DNA from: Xenorhabdus cabanillasii
GTDB lineage: Bacteria > Pseudomonadota > Gammaproteobacteria > Enterobacterales > Enterobacteriaceae
DNA length: 64,000 nucleotides
Reading direction: 5' to 3'
NCBI RefSeq assembly: GCF_003386665.1
Contig: NZ_QTUB01000001.1
Coordinates: 2,356,001 to 2,420,000 of the forward strand
Both the position numbers and the translations under genes were made by a program. Shown here one piece after another: positions 39,249 through 50,096 of this stretch (positions are counted from its first letter, which is position 1; each line of letters opens with the position of its first letter). The notes under the pieces are model-generated. The model did not search any database and was not told where the DNA came from. It saw only the letters and a list, made by a program, of their open reading frames with translations.

Positions 39249-42200
39249 ATGCGTCAATATCAACTGAGGCAATGGACAGCAAGGAGAAAGCGCTTCATCA
39301 CATTAATGGTTGCTACACTGTTTGCGTTTTTTGCGCTATGTACCCTATCTGGATGTGATCAATCCCAGGACAATGAAAATACGGGAAAATCAGAGAAACC
39401 GACAATTTCAACGGCACAAAGAACAACTGATACTGCAAAACGGGAACTTCAATCACCTGTACCTCAATTACAGCAACAACGTTATGCGGGTAAAGAAGTT
39501 ACTATCTTAGATGCCTCAGAGTTGCAGTTGGATGGTGCCAGTGCAATGGTTGTGACGTTTTCTATTCCTTTACAGGTTGACCAGAATTTTTCTCAGAAAG
39601 TTCACTTGGTTGATGTGAAATCTGGAAAATTGGAGGGTGCCTGGGAACTGTCTGATAACCAGACGGAATTAAGGCTCCGTCATTTACCGCCTGATCGTGA
39701 GTTACAGTTAACTGTTGATGAAGGTTTAAAAGGCATTAATGGGCGTCAACTGGTAAGTCCCTATGAGAAAAAATTCCAGACTGCTCCCATTAAACCTACC
39801 GTTGGTTTTGCCAGCAAAGGGGTTCTTCTACCGAGTAAGACAGCAGAAGGTTTACCTGTTTTGGCACTCAATGTTGATCAGGTTGATGTCAACTTTTTCC
39901 GCATCAAAGAGACATCATTACCTGAATTCATCGCCGATTGGCAATACCGCAGTAGTATGGAATATTGGGATTCTGAAAATTTCCTGAAGCGTGCTGATTT
40001 AGTTTATACCGGGCGTTTTGACCTGAATCCGGCACCTAATACTCGTGAAAAACTATTATTGCCACTGAATGATATTAAAGTATTGCAAAAAAGTGGTGTT
40101 TATCTGGCTGTCATGCAGCAGGCCGGAAAATATACCTATAGTAATCCTGGTATGTTATTTACGCTGAGTGATATTGGCGTCTCAATGCACAGCTATCTGA
40201 ATCGGATAGATGTTTTTGTACAATCATTGGAACAAGGCTCCAGCCTGGAAGGTGTTGAAATTCGTTTGCTGGATGCGGGGGGACAACTTCTGTCAAAAAA
40301 CACGACAGACAATAATGGTCACACCACGCTGGAAAAAAATGCCAAGGCAAAATTATTGTTGGCGATCCAGGGCAATCAAACCAGTATTATCGATTTGTCA
40401 TATCCTGCGTTGGATCTCTCTGAGTTTGATATCGGCGGCACACAAGGGTATAGCAAGCAGTTTTTTGTGTTTGGCCCAAGGGATCTTTATCGTCCTGGAG
40501 AAACGCTGATTGTGAATGGCTTGCTGCGAGATGCTGATGGCCGTTTGTTGAAGCCCCAACCTGTAAAAGTTGATGTATTGAAAGCGGATAATCAGGTTGT
40601 GCGCAGTTTTGTCTGGCAACCTGAAAATGGACTTTATCAGTATCGTTACCCGATCCCAAAAACCGCCGAAACAGGCATGTGGTCATTGCGTTTTGATTTA
40701 GGTGACAACACTCCGCGTTATTACAAATTTAATGTGGAAGATTTTATGCCCGAACGTATGGCATTGGAAATTAAGGGAAATAATGGCAATAGACCAGTAT
40801 TGAAAGATAAAAGTGTTAATTTTGCCATAACTGGTCGTTACCTATATGGAGCACCAGCAGTTGAGAATCGGCTGCAAGGCCAATTGTTTATGCGTCCAGC
40901 TCGTGATGCGGTGGCGAAATTATCGGGATATGAGTTTGGCTCCTCGAAAGAAGAGGGATTGAACAGAACTCTGGATGAGTTCGACTTGACGTTAAATAGT
41001 GAAGGAAAAACGGTCATTTCTGTCGGTGATGATAATTGGAAATATATAACATCTCCGGTAAAAATTATCGTACAGGCCAGCTTGCTAGAATCTGGCGGAC
41101 GTCCGGTGACACGTCGTGCTGAGCAAGCCGTTTGGCCAGCTGACAAGCTGGTTGGCATACGTCCGCTCTTCAATAAAAAATCTATTTATAATTACAGTAC
41201 AGGCCGTGATGAAAATCGCTATAACGTTGATGAAAACTCACTGGCAGAGTTTGGCATCGTTTATGCGGATGCGGATGGTAAGAAATATGCCACAAATGAT
41301 TTGAGAGCTCGCCTGATATATGAACGTCGGGATTATTACTGGCGTTGGTCAGACAGTAACGGTTGGGATTCGGGATATGACCAGAAAGATTTGGTGATGG
41401 CAGATGAGTCTGTCCAACTTGCGGAAAATGGTACAGCAAAAGTCAGTTTCCCGGTTGAATGGGGTTCTTACCGCATTGAAATAGTGGATCAGAAAAATCA
41501 GCTTGTAACCAGCCTGAACTTCTGGGCAGGTTATTCATGGCAGGATAATACGGATGGAACAGGTGCAATCCGTCCGGATCAAGTCAAACTCTCATTGGAC
41601 AAACCCGCGTATAAACCAGGCGATAAAGTAAAACTGCATATGCTTGCACCACAGGCGGGTAAGGGCTACTTACTGCTGGAATCCAGTGATGGTCCGTTGT
41701 GGTGGCAGGAAATTGATGTTCCGGCAAAAGGTCTGGATATTGATATACCCATTAATTCATCGTGGGCTCGCCATGATTTGTATCTGACTGCGGTTGTTAT
41801 ACGGCCGGGAGATAAAAATCGTCAGGCAACATCGAAACGGGCAATTGGTGTATTGCATCTGCCGTTGATGGACGAAGGGCGTAAGCTGAATCTGACACTG
41901 AGTGCGCCAGATAAGATACGCCCGAATCAAGATCTTAAAATCAAAATCAAGGCAACACTTCAGAAGGGCAAAGACCAGCCAGTAAGTAAGGAATTGCCAA
42001 AGCAAGTTTATGTTCTGCTTTCTGCTGCTGATTCAGGTGTACTCAGTATTACTAACTTCAAGACTCCAGATCCTTATGAAGCATTCTTCGGGCGTAAACG
42101 TTATAGCGTTGATCAGTATGATGTTTATGGTCATTTAATTGAAACTGAAGGACGTAAAGCAAATTTACGCTTTGGTGGCGATGGTGATGAAAATACGCTC

Positions 42201-44300
42201 GAAAGGGGAGGCAAAAAACCACTGACAGAAGTCAATATCATTGCCGAACAAGTTAAACCAATTACCTTGAATGCTAATGGAGAAGGTGAAATTACCTTAC
42301 CTATTCCTGATTTTAATGGTGAACTCCGGTTGATGGCACAAGCATGGAGTGATAACGAATTCGGATACAGTGAGCGTAAAGTTACAGTCGCTGCCCCGGT
42401 TGTTAGCCAGATGTCATTACCTCGTTTCATGGCAGGTGGCGATCAATCTCAGTTAGCATTGGATCTCACCAACTTAACTGAACAACCGCAAGTACTGACG
42501 CTCAATTTCACTACAAGCGGATTGATAAAGTTAGAGAATCCAGTAAGTAGAAAAATTATTTTGGAAACAGGAAAACGAACCACTATTCAAATTCCGGTCA
42601 AAGCAGATCATGGGTTTGGACAAGGGGAAATTTTCCTGACAATTGATGGATTGAATGTACCCAACGAAAAACTGCAACAGTATACAAGTAGCTGGAAAAT
42701 TGCGGTTCGTCCGGCACATCCGGCTGCAACCATACAGTTTGATGATATTATCCGACAAGGCGAAGAGTGGCGGTTACCACAAGACACTATCGCTGATTTG
42801 ATACCAGAAACACTGGAGGGGCAGCTCTTACTGACCAGCAGGCCACCACTGCAAATTGCACGTTATATTCGCGAATTATATGCTTACCCATATGGCTGTT
42901 TGGAGCAGACGATTAGTGGGCTTTACCCATCACTCTATTCCAATGAAGCTGAACTGAAAAAATTGGGTATCAATACACAAAGTGACGAAAAGCGGCGAGC
43001 AGCCATTGATACCGGTATTACCCACTTGCTGAGTATGCAGCGTCATGATGGCAGCTTTTCGTTATGGGATAGTAATGGCGAGGAAAAGTTCTGGCTGACG
43101 GCTTATGCGGCAGATTTCTTATTCCGTGCCAATCAGCAAGGTTACAGTATCCCGGCTGATGCCCTGAAGACTGCCAATAACCGACTTCTGCGTTACTTAC
43201 AGGATAAAAATATTATCAACGATCGTTACAGCAGTGCACGCAGTAAAACACAATTTTCTGTACAGGCATATGCGGGTTTGGTCTTGGCAAGCCAGCAAAA
43301 AGCTCCATTAAGTGGTTTAAGACAACTCTATGAACAACGAGGGCAGGCTGGTAATGGTTTGTCTCTGGTACAGTTGGGGATCGCGCTGAAAATGATGGGA
43401 GATAATACTCGTGGTAATGAGGCGATTCGTTCAGGTGTGAATAAATCCCGTCAATCCGGTTATAGTCTGCATGATTATGGTAGCACAATCCGTGACAACG
43501 CCTTGATTGTTGCTCTATTGACTGAAAACAAGATAATGTTAAACGAGCGTGATGAAAAACTACTCGGTTTATCTAATGAGTTATCCGCGCATCGTTATTT
43601 CTCTACACAGGAAAGCAATGCCATCTATCTGGCTGGGCGCTATTTTATTGATGCTGACGAGCCGTCCTGGAATGCGGTCATTAGTCAGCAAATACCACCG
43701 ATTAACCGTGATAGCGCATTAAATAATGCATTGACTGCGAAGCAGATCCTGAAAGGTATTGAAATCAGTAATCGTGGTGAGAGTACATTGTATTCACGTC
43801 TGAGTGTGGTGGGTTATCCATTGCATGTACCAAAACCTTATTCAAACATTCTGAATATTAAGCGTACCTATCTTGATTTGAATGGTGAAAATTATTATCC
43901 GGATCGTCTGAAAAGTGGTGAAATGATGGTCGTGAAATTGGAAATCAGTGCGACAGAACCTGTATCGGATGCGCTGGTTGTCGATTTATTGCCTGCCGGA
44001 TTGGAAATTGAGAATCAAAATCTGGCGCATAGCAGTGCCAGCCTGAGTGAAAGCACTACTGCTCTGCAAAAGGCTATTAACGATATGCAGATGGCGAATA
44101 TTCGTCATATCGAGTACCGCGATGATCGTTTTGTTGCTGCTGTCTCCGTTGAGCCTTATCGACCAGTCACCTTGCTCTATTTAGCCCGCGCAGTTGCACC
44201 GGGGGTTTATCAGGTGCCAGCACCACAAGTTGAATCTATGTATGTACCGGTTTGGCGAGCAGTAGGTGAAACGGAGGAAAGGTTGGAGGTTGTGCATTAA
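39249..44300 (+). CDS. yfhM: bacterial alpha-2-macroglobulin, YfhM-type lipoprotein
   Basis: 1683 residues (E. coli 1653). Signal peptide and lipobox LSGC place a lipidated Cys36. MG domains follow (with YRPGETLIVNGLLRD), then the thioester motif CLEQ at residues 1217-1220 in YPYGCLEQTISGLYPS, and the alpha-helical TED. The reactive Cys-Gln thioester traps attacking proteases by covalent bonding; the bacterial protein guards the periplasm, and its gene partners pbpC, a peptidoglycan enzyme, as here. Intact, no frameshift. An insect pathogen meeting host proteases would have obvious use for it (inference). Confidence 0.95.
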   Translation: MRQYQLRQWTARRKRFITLMVATLFAFFALCTLSGCDQSQDNENTGKSEKPTISTAQRTTDTAKRELQSPVPQLQQQRYAGKEVTILDASELQLDGASAMVVTFSIPLQVDQNFSQKVHLVDVKSGKLEGAWELSDNQTELRLRHLPPDRELQLTVDEGLKGINGRQLVSPYEKKFQTAPIKPTVGFASKGVLLPSKTAEGLPVLALNVDQVDVNFFRIKETSLPEFIADWQYRSSMEYWDSENFLKRADLVYTGRFDLNPAPNTREKLLLPLNDIKVLQKSGVYLAVMQQAGKYTYSNPGMLFTLSDIGVSMHSYLNRIDVFVQSLEQGSSLEGVEIRLLDAGGQLLSKNTTDNNGHTTLEKNAKAKLLLAIQGNQTSIIDLSYPALDLSEFDIGGTQGYSKQFFVFGPRDLYRPGETLIVNGLLRDADGRLLKPQPVKVDVLKADNQVVRSFVWQPENGLYQYRYPIPKTAETGMWSLRFDLGDNTPRYYKFNVEDFMPERMALEIKGNNGNRPVLKDKSVNFAITGRYLYGAPAVENRLQGQLFMRPARDAVAKLSGYEFGSSKEEGLNRTLDEFDLTLNSEGKTVISVGDDNWKYITSPVKIIVQASLLESGGRPVTRRAEQAVWPADKLVGIRPLFNKKSIYNYSTGRDENRYNVDENSLAEFGIVYADADGKKYATNDLRARLIYERRDYYWRWSDSNGWDSGYDQKDLVMADESVQLAENGTAKVSFPVEWGSYRIEIVDQKNQLVTSLNFWAGYSWQDNTDGTGAIRPDQVKLSLDKPAYKPGDKVKLHMLAPQAGKGYLLLESSDGPLWWQEIDVPAKGLDIDIPINSSWARHDLYLTAVVIRPGDKNRQATSKRAIGVLHLPLMDEGRKLNLTLSAPDKIRPNQDLKIKIKATLQKGKDQPVSKELPKQVYVLLSAADSGVLSITNFKTPDPYEAFFGRKRYSVDQYDVYGHLIETEGRKANLRFGGDGDENTLERGGKKPLTEVNIIAEQVKPITLNANGEGEITLPIPDFNGELRLMAQAWSDNEFGYSERKVTVAAPVVSQMSLPRFMAGGDQSQLALDLTNLTEQPQVLTLNFTTSGLIKLENPVSRKIILETGKRTTIQIPVKADHGFGQGEIFLTIDGLNVPNEKLQQYTSSWKIAVRPAHPAATIQFDDIIRQGEEWRLPQDTIADLIPETLEGQLLLTSRPPLQIARYIRELYAYPYGCLEQTISGLYPSLYSNEAELKKLGINTQSDEKRRAAIDTGITHLLSMQRHDGSFSLWDSNGEEKFWLTAYAADFLFRANQQGYSIPADALKTANNRLLRYLQDKNIINDRYSSARSKTQFSVQAYAGLVLASQQKAPLSGLRQLYEQRGQAGNGLSLVQLGIALKMMGDNTRGNEAIRSGVNKSRQSGYSLHDYGSTIRDNALIVALLTENKIMLNERDEKLLGLSNELSAHRYFSTQESNAIYLAGRYFIDADEPSWNAVISQQIPPINRDSALNNALTAKQILKGIEISNRGESTLYSRLSVVGYPLHVPKPYSNILNIKRTYLDLNGENYYPDRLKSGEMMVVKLEISATEPVSDALVVDLLPAGLEIENQNLAHSSASLSESTTALQKAINDMQMANIRHIEYRDDRFVAAVSVEPYRPVTLLYLARAVAPGVYQVPAPQVESMYVPVWRAVGETEERLEVVH

Positions 44301-44325
44301 TCACAAACCGGCCCTTATTTCCGAT

Positions 44326-44407
44326 GAAATCCATAGGGTATATACCCTATGGATTTCAGTGGTTTTTTTGTAGCCAACAAAGAGGCAACCCGAAAGATGA
44401 AGGATAT
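44326..44407 (+). repeat. perfect 32-bp palindrome plus dispersed repeat copy 3
   Basis: 44326-44357 is a perfect 32-bp palindrome centred on TATATA (arms GAAATCCATAGGG). It merges into a divergent repeat copy (TATACCCTATGGATTTC ... CCCGAAAGATGAAGGATATA). A T-run (GTTTTTTTG) 4 bp after the palindrome lets it act as terminator between yfhM and pbpC. The terminator role is inferred. Confidence 0.7.
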
Positions 44408-44421
44408 AAAGGCTGAATTTT

Positions 44422-46758
44422 ATGGATACAGTTTTAATGAAAAGTTTCTTCCGCCGCATTTATCTGATCCCTCTGACAATTTTACTGATTCTGCCTCTTT
44501 CTCTATGGCTGGCTGATAAAATTTGGCCACTGCCATTAAAAAACGTCAAAATGGCACGTGTTGTCATCGGAGCAGATGGTTCACCACTATGGCGTTTTGC
44601 TGATAGTGAAGGAGTCTGGCGTTATCCCGTTACCTTGTCGCAAGTTTCTCCTGAATATATTCAGGCTCTGTTAGCCTATGAAGATCGTTGGTTTTACAAG
44701 CATCCCGGCATTAATCCCATCTCATTATTGCGGGCGGCCTGGCAGGATATACGTGCCGAAAAGATTGTATCAGGAGGCAGTACTATCTCAATGCAGGTTG
44801 CCCGTTTGATAGATCCCCATCCACGTACTGTTGCAGGGAAATTAAAACAGATTTGGCGCACCCTGCAATTAGAGTGGCATTATTCCAAAGATGAAATTTT
44901 GCAGATGTATTTAAACAGAGCACCATTTGGTGGCACATTGCAAGGCGTTGGAGCAGCAAGTTGGGCATATCTGGGAAAGCCCCCATCAAATCTTTCATCT
45001 GGTGAAGCGGCATTACTGGCGGTATTGCCACAAGCACCGAGTCGTTTAAGGCCGGATCGCTATCCGGAACGGGCTCAGGCTGCCCGTGATAAGGTATTGC
45101 AGCGATTGAAACGATATGGTGTTTGGTCAGCAGAAAAAGTAGCAGATATAGCAGAGGAAAATCTATGGCTTGCTCCCCGTCAGGTTCCTCAGCTTGCTCC
45201 ATTGCTGGCAAGGAGAATGGTACAGGAAACTCAACAGGAAGTGATACAAACCACTATTGACACAGGATTGCAGCGTCAGTTGGAAGATTTGGTGCTCAAC
45301 TGGAAATATCAACTGGCGGAAAAAACGTCTGTTGGCGTACTGGTGGTTGATCATACTGATATGACAGTCAAGGCTTACATTGGTTCGGTGGATTTTCAGG
45401 ATAACAGTCGTTTCGGCCATGTCGATATGGTCAGTGCATGGCGTTCTCCGGGGTCTACACTAAAGCCTTTTTTGTATGCAATGGCTCTGGATGATGGATT
45501 AATTCACGCTGAATCTCTTTTGCAAGATGTTCCCCGCCGTTTTGATGATTATCGGCCGGGAAACTTCGATAGTGGGTTTAATGGGCCGGTTAGTGCCAGC
45601 GAAGCACTGGTACGTTCATTGAATTTACCCGCGGTACAGCTTCTTGAAGCGTATGGGGCTAAAAGGTTTACTGCTAATTTGCGCAATGTAGGTATGGTAT
45701 TGCGTTTTCCATTGAGCAGTGAACCAAATCTGGCACTGATACTTGGTGGGACATCAGTTCGTATGGATCAACTGGTTTCTGTTTATAGTGCTTTTGCCCG
45801 TCAGGGGAAAGTCTCTCCGTTGCGCTTTACCCTACAGCAGAAGATCCGGGACAGACAACTGATTACGGCAGGTGCCGCCTGGATTGTCAGAAGGATTATG
45901 GCGGGAGAAAGTCGCCCATTGCCGGATAGCGTGTTGCCTGCTGAAGTACCATTAGCATGGAAAACAGGCACCAGTTATGGTTGTCGCGATGCGTGGGCCA
46001 TTGGCCTGAATGCTCGTTACACCATAGGTGTTTGGGTGGGAAGACCGGATGGAACGCCAGTGGTAGGGCAATTTGGCTATGCTACAGCAATACCTATCAT
46101 GAACCAGATTAATGGATTACTCATGAGAAATTTGTATTATGGTTCTCAGTATATTCCTGTTGATCCGAGGCCGGAAAGTGTCAGTCAGGCAGTTATCTGT
46201 TGGCCAGGTGGTACTGTACTTAAGAGAGACGATAATAATTGCCGCCAGCGCCATTTGAGTTGGGTTTTGGATAATACGCTCCCACCAACATTGCTGGCGG
46301 CGGAGCAGGAATCTATTTCAGGTATCAATGAACGGATATGGGAAGATAAAAATGGGCTGCGGGTTGCTTCTGATTGTCCTGATGCCAGACCTGAAACAAT
46401 AGCTTTGTGGCCGATTGCATTGGAAGCATGGTTACCGGAAAAAGAGCGGCGTTTAAATCGGTTGCCGGCAATTAACCCTCAATGTCCTCCGATGAAAATA
46501 GATGAGGCACCATTATTGATTGTAGGTATCCGTGAGGGCGATATTCTAAAGCGTATTCCGGGGGAAAAGACGCTGGATTTGCGAATAGCAACACAAGGTG
46601 GTAGCGGGCAACAATGGTGGTTTTTGAATGGTGAGCAAGTTGCCGTGACTGAAAATAACCAGCAGTGGGTTAAGGTCTTATCTCATCCGGGGAAATATCA
46701 ACTTAGTGTTTTAGATTTGAGTGGACAAATCAGTGTAATTAATTTTGTGGTGCAGTGA
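44422..46758 (+). CDS. pbpC: penicillin-binding protein 1C
   Basis: 778 residues. Membrane anchor at about 13-30; glycosyltransferase domain with LLAYEDRWFYKHPGI (catalytic Glu), GGSTISMQVAR and LNRAPFGGTLQG; transpeptidase domain with SPGSTLKPF (Ser345, Lys348), SLN and KTGTS; and a C-terminal PbpC domain. It polymerises glycan at the inner membrane; its transpeptidase activity is weak in E. coli. Follows yfhM, the conserved pairing. Confidence 0.96.
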   Translation: MDTVLMKSFFRRIYLIPLTILLILPLSLWLADKIWPLPLKNVKMARVVIGADGSPLWRFADSEGVWRYPVTLSQVSPEYIQALLAYEDRWFYKHPGINPISLLRAAWQDIRAEKIVSGGSTISMQVARLIDPHPRTVAGKLKQIWRTLQLEWHYSKDEILQMYLNRAPFGGTLQGVGAASWAYLGKPPSNLSSGEAALLAVLPQAPSRLRPDRYPERAQAARDKVLQRLKRYGVWSAEKVADIAEENLWLAPRQVPQLAPLLARRMVQETQQEVIQTTIDTGLQRQLEDLVLNWKYQLAEKTSVGVLVVDHTDMTVKAYIGSVDFQDNSRFGHVDMVSAWRSPGSTLKPFLYAMALDDGLIHAESLLQDVPRRFDDYRPGNFDSGFNGPVSASEALVRSLNLPAVQLLEAYGAKRFTANLRNVGMVLRFPLSSEPNLALILGGTSVRMDQLVSVYSAFARQGKVSPLRFTLQQKIRDRQLITAGAAWIVRRIMAGESRPLPDSVLPAEVPLAWKTGTSYGCRDAWAIGLNARYTIGVWVGRPDGTPVVGQFGYATAIPIMNQINGLLMRNLYYGSQYIPVDPRPESVSQAVICWPGGTVLKRDDNNCRQRHLSWVLDNTLPPTLLAAEQESISGINERIWEDKNGLRVASDCPDARPETIALWPIALEAWLPEKERRLNRLPAINPQCPPMKIDEAPLLIVGIREGDILKRIPGEKTLDLRIATQGGSGQQWWFLNGEQVAVTENNQQWVKVLSHPGKYQLSVLDLSGQISVINFVVQ

Positions 46759-46956
46759 TTAGGTAATGGCTTGTGATATTGAATAAATATTCTAATATAA
46801 ACATGATGTTAATAGTGATTTTGGTTTTCAAATAATTTTACTGTTGTTTTGCTTCTATTGTTCTGCATTGAAAATATTGGAATTTAAAGACGGTTAGTCA
46901 ATAAGTTTCAATCTGTTTATAGATGTTATGTCAAGTTCTCCAGTGAGGAAATAAAG

Positions 46957-47283
46957 ATGAAAGTATTTTTATATGCTGTACTGTTGGGGTTATTTTATGC
47001 TCCGCTCTCTTTGGCTGATACACCAGCCAAAGAGGTTGGTAATAAAATAGCAAATAAAGAATCAGTGAAGCCCGGTGCATTGAAAAAATGTACATATTTA
47101 TTGCCCGAAGGGCATAAATATACCTTTAGCATTATTGTTACATCTGATAAGACAACAAAAGACAGTAATGAGCAGTTTAAAGGGAAATTTGAAGTTTCTG
47201 ATGAAACTAAGAAACCATTGGATGAGCAAAGACAAGAGCAGCTCAAGCCTTTTATTCAATGCGTGAAAGATACCGTTTTGTAA
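46957..47283 (+). CDS. small secreted protein of unknown function
   Basis: 108 residues with a clear signal peptide (MKVFLYAVLLGLFYAPLSLADT, cleavage probably after SLA). The mature part is about 88 residues, Lys/Glu-rich, with two Cys (KKCTYLL near residue 44 and FIQCVKD near 102) that could form one disulfide in the periplasm. AGTGAGGAAATAAAG before the ATG is a good ribosome site. It sits between pbpC and ndk, which are adjacent in E. coli, so it is an insertion or lineage-specific gene. I do not recognise it. Confidence 0.65.
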   Translation: MKVFLYAVLLGLFYAPLSLADTPAKEVGNKIANKESVKPGALKKCTYLLPEGHKYTFSIIVTSDKTTKDSNEQFKGKFEVSDETKKPLDEQRQEQLKPFIQCVKDTVL

Positions 47284-47543
47284 TTGAGTACTGAAAACAG
47301 GCTTATCTCACATTGTCTTAAACTGAGTTATACAGTGAAAATGTGATTTGTGCTAAAAAATTATAATTTTCGCTAAGAAGATTTTAATAATATGTTGTGT
47401 TTCTTGTAGGCAAGCAGGAAGTCTCCTCCTATAATCAACGCCTATTTTTATTCCTGTCAGGAAAACAGGATAAATCTTGTCCTTCTGCCTTGTCAGAGGG
47501 AATTAAAATGAGTCATCGCTGAAAGTGCCAAAGAGGTTATCCA

Positions 47544-47972
47544 ATGACGATTGAACGTACTTTTTCCATTATTAAGCCTAATGCTGTGAAGAAAGATGTT
47601 ATCGGTTCCATCTATGCCCGTTTTGAAAGTGCTGGTTTTAAAATCATCGCGGCTAAAATGTTGCATTTAACACGTGAACAAGCAGAAGGTTTTTATGCTG
47701 AGCACAAAGGCCGCCCTTTCTTTGACGGCCTGATAGAATTTATGACATCTGGCCCAATTATGGTGCAGGTTCTGGAAGGTGAAAATGCAGTTCAGCGTCA
47801 TCGTGATCTGATGGGGGCAACTAACCCGGACAATGCTCTGGCAGGTACTCTGCGTGCAGATTATGCAGATAGCTTTACTGAAAATGCTGTTCACGGTTCA
47901 GACTCTATTGAATCTGCAAGCCGTGAAATTGCTTATTTCTTCAGTGATGATGAAGTTTTTCCTCGCTACTGA
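47544..47972 (+). CDS. ndk: nucleoside diphosphate kinase
   Basis: 142 residues (E. coli 143). It has [49 protein letters not shown] and the active-site His in NAVHGSDS. It equalises NTP pools through a phospho-His. The upstream 260 bp hold a short hairpin only; a strong terminator follows the stop after a repeat. Confidence 0.97.
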   Translation: MTIERTFSIIKPNAVKKDVIGSIYARFESAGFKIIAAKMLHLTREQAEGFYAEHKGRPFFDGLIEFMTSGPIMVQVLEGENAVQRHRDLMGATNPDNALAGTLRADYADSFTENAVHGSDSIESASREIAYFFSDDEVFPRY

Positions 47973-47983
47973 TACCACTGAAT

Positions 47984-48059
47984 CTACCCAATAGATATCA
48001 AGTTACAGGAAAGGGGGCAATGAATGCCGCCAATCCTAAATACAGCTTGAAAAGGGATA
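47984..48059. repeat. dispersed palindromic repeat, copy 4 (divergent)
   Basis: CTACCCAATAGATATCAAGTTACAG, interrupted by about 30 bp of GC-richer sequence, then CAGCTTGAAAAGGGATA. The outer arms match the family; the middle does not. It lies just after the ndk stop in the 354-bp ndk-rlmN gap, which also holds the terminator and otherwise nothing I can name. Confidence 0.5.
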
Positions 48060-48106
48060 CTTTCAGTTACTCGTAGCATCTGTACAGTAAAGTTTGTACA
48101 ATACCG

Positions 48107-48140
48107 CGCCCCGCTGATTTGATTTAGCGGGGCGTTTACT
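48107..48140 (+). terminator. rho-independent terminator of ndk
   Basis: CGCCCCGCT / AGCGGGGCG, a 9-bp GC stem with a 10-nt loop, followed by TTTACTATTTT. Confidence 0.8.
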
Positions 48141-48326
48141 ATTTTATACTTATATATGAAATGTATATCTTATATATCAATTTACGCTGAATACATCTTT
48201 CTGGATACATTCCCGGAATATATTCTTTAAAACAGTGTCTATTGAACTGGCAGTCACCGCATGAAAACTTAGTGCTGAAATAAAATCAGCACAGAGCCGA
48301 AAGTGTAACAACGAGGCGATGTAACA

Positions 48327-49523
48327 ATGTCCCAACTTAACGCAACCGTACAATCTTCAACTTCCGCCACATCTTTCACACCAGATAAAACTTTTACACG
48401 AGATAAGACAAGCGGCAAAATTAATTTGCTTGACCTCAATCGTAAACAGATGCGTCAGTTTTTTGTTGAAATGGGGGAAAAACCTTTTCGTGCCGATCAG
48501 GTCATGAAATGGATTTACCACTATTGCTATGACGATTTTGAGCAAATGACAGACATCAACAAAGTGCTCAGAGCAAAACTACAACAAGTTGCTGAAATCA
48601 GTGCACCTGAAGTTGCGGAAGAACAGCGCTCTTCGGATGGTACTATTAAATGGGCGATTACTGTTGGTGATCAACAGGTTGAAACGGTTTATATCCCAGA
48701 AGATGATCGCGCAACACTGTGTGTCTCATCTCAGGTAGGGTGCGCTTTGGAATGTAAATTTTGCTCCACTGCGCAGCAGGGATTTAACCGTAACCTGCGG
48801 GTTTCTGAAATCATTGGTCAAGTTTGGCGTGCTGCTAAAATTATTGGTTCGCTGAAATCCAGTGGCCGTCGTCCAATCACCAATGTGGTTATGATGGGAA
48901 TGGGGGAACCGCTGCTCAACTTAAACAATGTTGTGCCAGCTATGGAAATCATGATGGATGATTTTGGTTTTGGTCTGTCAAAACGTCGTGTAACTCTATC
49001 AACATCCGGTGTAGTACCTGCATTGGACAAATTGGGTGATATGATTGACGTTGCATTGGCAATTTCTCTCCATGCACCGACTGACGATATTCGTGACGAA
49101 ATTGTCCCGATTAACCGCAAGTACAATATTGAAGAGTTTTTGGCAGGTGTCCGTCGTTATTTGACGAAATCCAATGCTAACCAGGGTCGGGTGACGGTGG
49201 AGTATGTGATGCTTGACCATGTCAATGACAGCGTGGAACAAGCACACCAATTGGCAGAATGCCTGAAAGATACACCAAGCAAGATCAATTTAATTCCATG
49301 GAACCCGTTTCCTGGTGCGCCTTATGGACGTAGTTCCAACAGCCGAATTGACCGTTTTGCGAAGGTTTTGATGGGATATGGTTTTACCACCATTGTGCGT
49401 AAAACAAGGGGAGATGATATTGACGCTGCCTGTGGACAGCTTGCTGGTGATGTCATTGATAGAACAAAGCGGACGTTGAAAAAACGTCTGGCAGGTGAAC
49501 CTATTCAGGTAAAAACAGTCTAA
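48327..49523 (+). CDS. rlmN: dual-specificity 23S rRNA/tRNA adenine-C2 methyltransferase RlmN
   Basis: 398 residues. A radical SAM enzyme with [11 protein letters not shown] (three cluster Cys), GMGEPLLN, and the C-terminal Cys in [12 protein letters not shown] that forms the protein-RNA adduct. It methylates A2503 of 23S rRNA and A37 of some tRNAs. The N-terminus is about 15 residues longer than in E. coli, rich in Thr/Ser. Start of a run rlmN-pilW-rodZ-ispG-hisS-yfgM-bamB-der on one strand. Confidence 0.96.
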   Translation: MSQLNATVQSSTSATSFTPDKTFTRDKTSGKINLLDLNRKQMRQFFVEMGEKPFRADQVMKWIYHYCYDDFEQMTDINKVLRAKLQQVAEISAPEVAEEQRSSDGTIKWAITVGDQQVETVYIPEDDRATLCVSSQVGCALECKFCSTAQQGFNRNLRVSEIIGQVWRAAKIIGSLKSSGRRPITNVVMMGMGEPLLNLNNVVPAMEIMMDDFGFGLSKRRVTLSTSGVVPALDKLGDMIDVALAISLHAPTDDIRDEIVPINRKYNIEEFLAGVRRYLTKSNANQGRVTVEYVMLDHVNDSVEQAHQLAECLKDTPSKINLIPWNPFPGAPYGRSSNSRIDRFAKVLMGYGFTTIVRKTRGDDIDAACGQLAGDVIDRTKRTLKKRLAGEPIQVKTV

Positions 49524-49604
49524 TTTTCTGTTTAATATTGGTAAATAGCTAAAAATTTGGCGAAGTTAGACATAGTTTGGCATATTCTGATAAATGAAAA
49601 TAGT

Positions 49605-50018
49605 ATGATACGGAAATCAATAATTTGGTCTATAGTTTGTTGTAGCTTGATGGCTGGCTGTGTGGCGCATCCTCAACGCCGTGCCCATCAAGTTGTTGCA
49701 GTAGATACTCGGTTACAGCTAGGGAAGGCGTATTTGGCAGAACGGAATTTACCGGCTGCCAAATTTCATTTTGAAAAAATTCTGCTGGTGGAACCTCGCC
49801 ATCCAGAAGCGCATCTGGGGATGGCACTGCATGAACAATATGCAGGCCAGCCTGAATCAGCTGACCGGTATTATAGAATGGCAATGCAGTACGCGACGGG
49901 AAATGATACTGTAGTACGCCATTATTCCGTTTTTCTCTGTGAACAAAAGCGGTACGAAGAAGCTAAAAAGTTGTCCACGAAAAATAACACAAACTTATGT
50001 TATTGCAGTCAATGTTGA
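49605..50018 (+). pseudogene. pilW: truncated PilW-like TPR lipoprotein
   Basis: 137 residues from ATG 49605 with lipobox LMAGC, then TPR-like repeats (LQLGKAYLAERNLPAAKFHFEKIL, AHLGMALHEQYAGQPESADRYYRMA). It resembles the N-terminal half of PilW/PilF, the type IV pilus assembly lipoprotein often found between rlmN and rodZ, which is about 250 residues. The frame ends in an unrelated-looking NNTNLCYCSQC tail just 158 bp before rodZ, so the C-terminal TPRs are deleted. It is probably a decayed gene, though a short lipoprotein could still be made. Confidence 0.65.
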
Positions 50019-50096
50019 TTGCAATAATACAGATTTTAATCAGTAGGTTGTGACAAATAATTTTCTGTGTTCGACGCAGTATGAAATGATTTCGCT

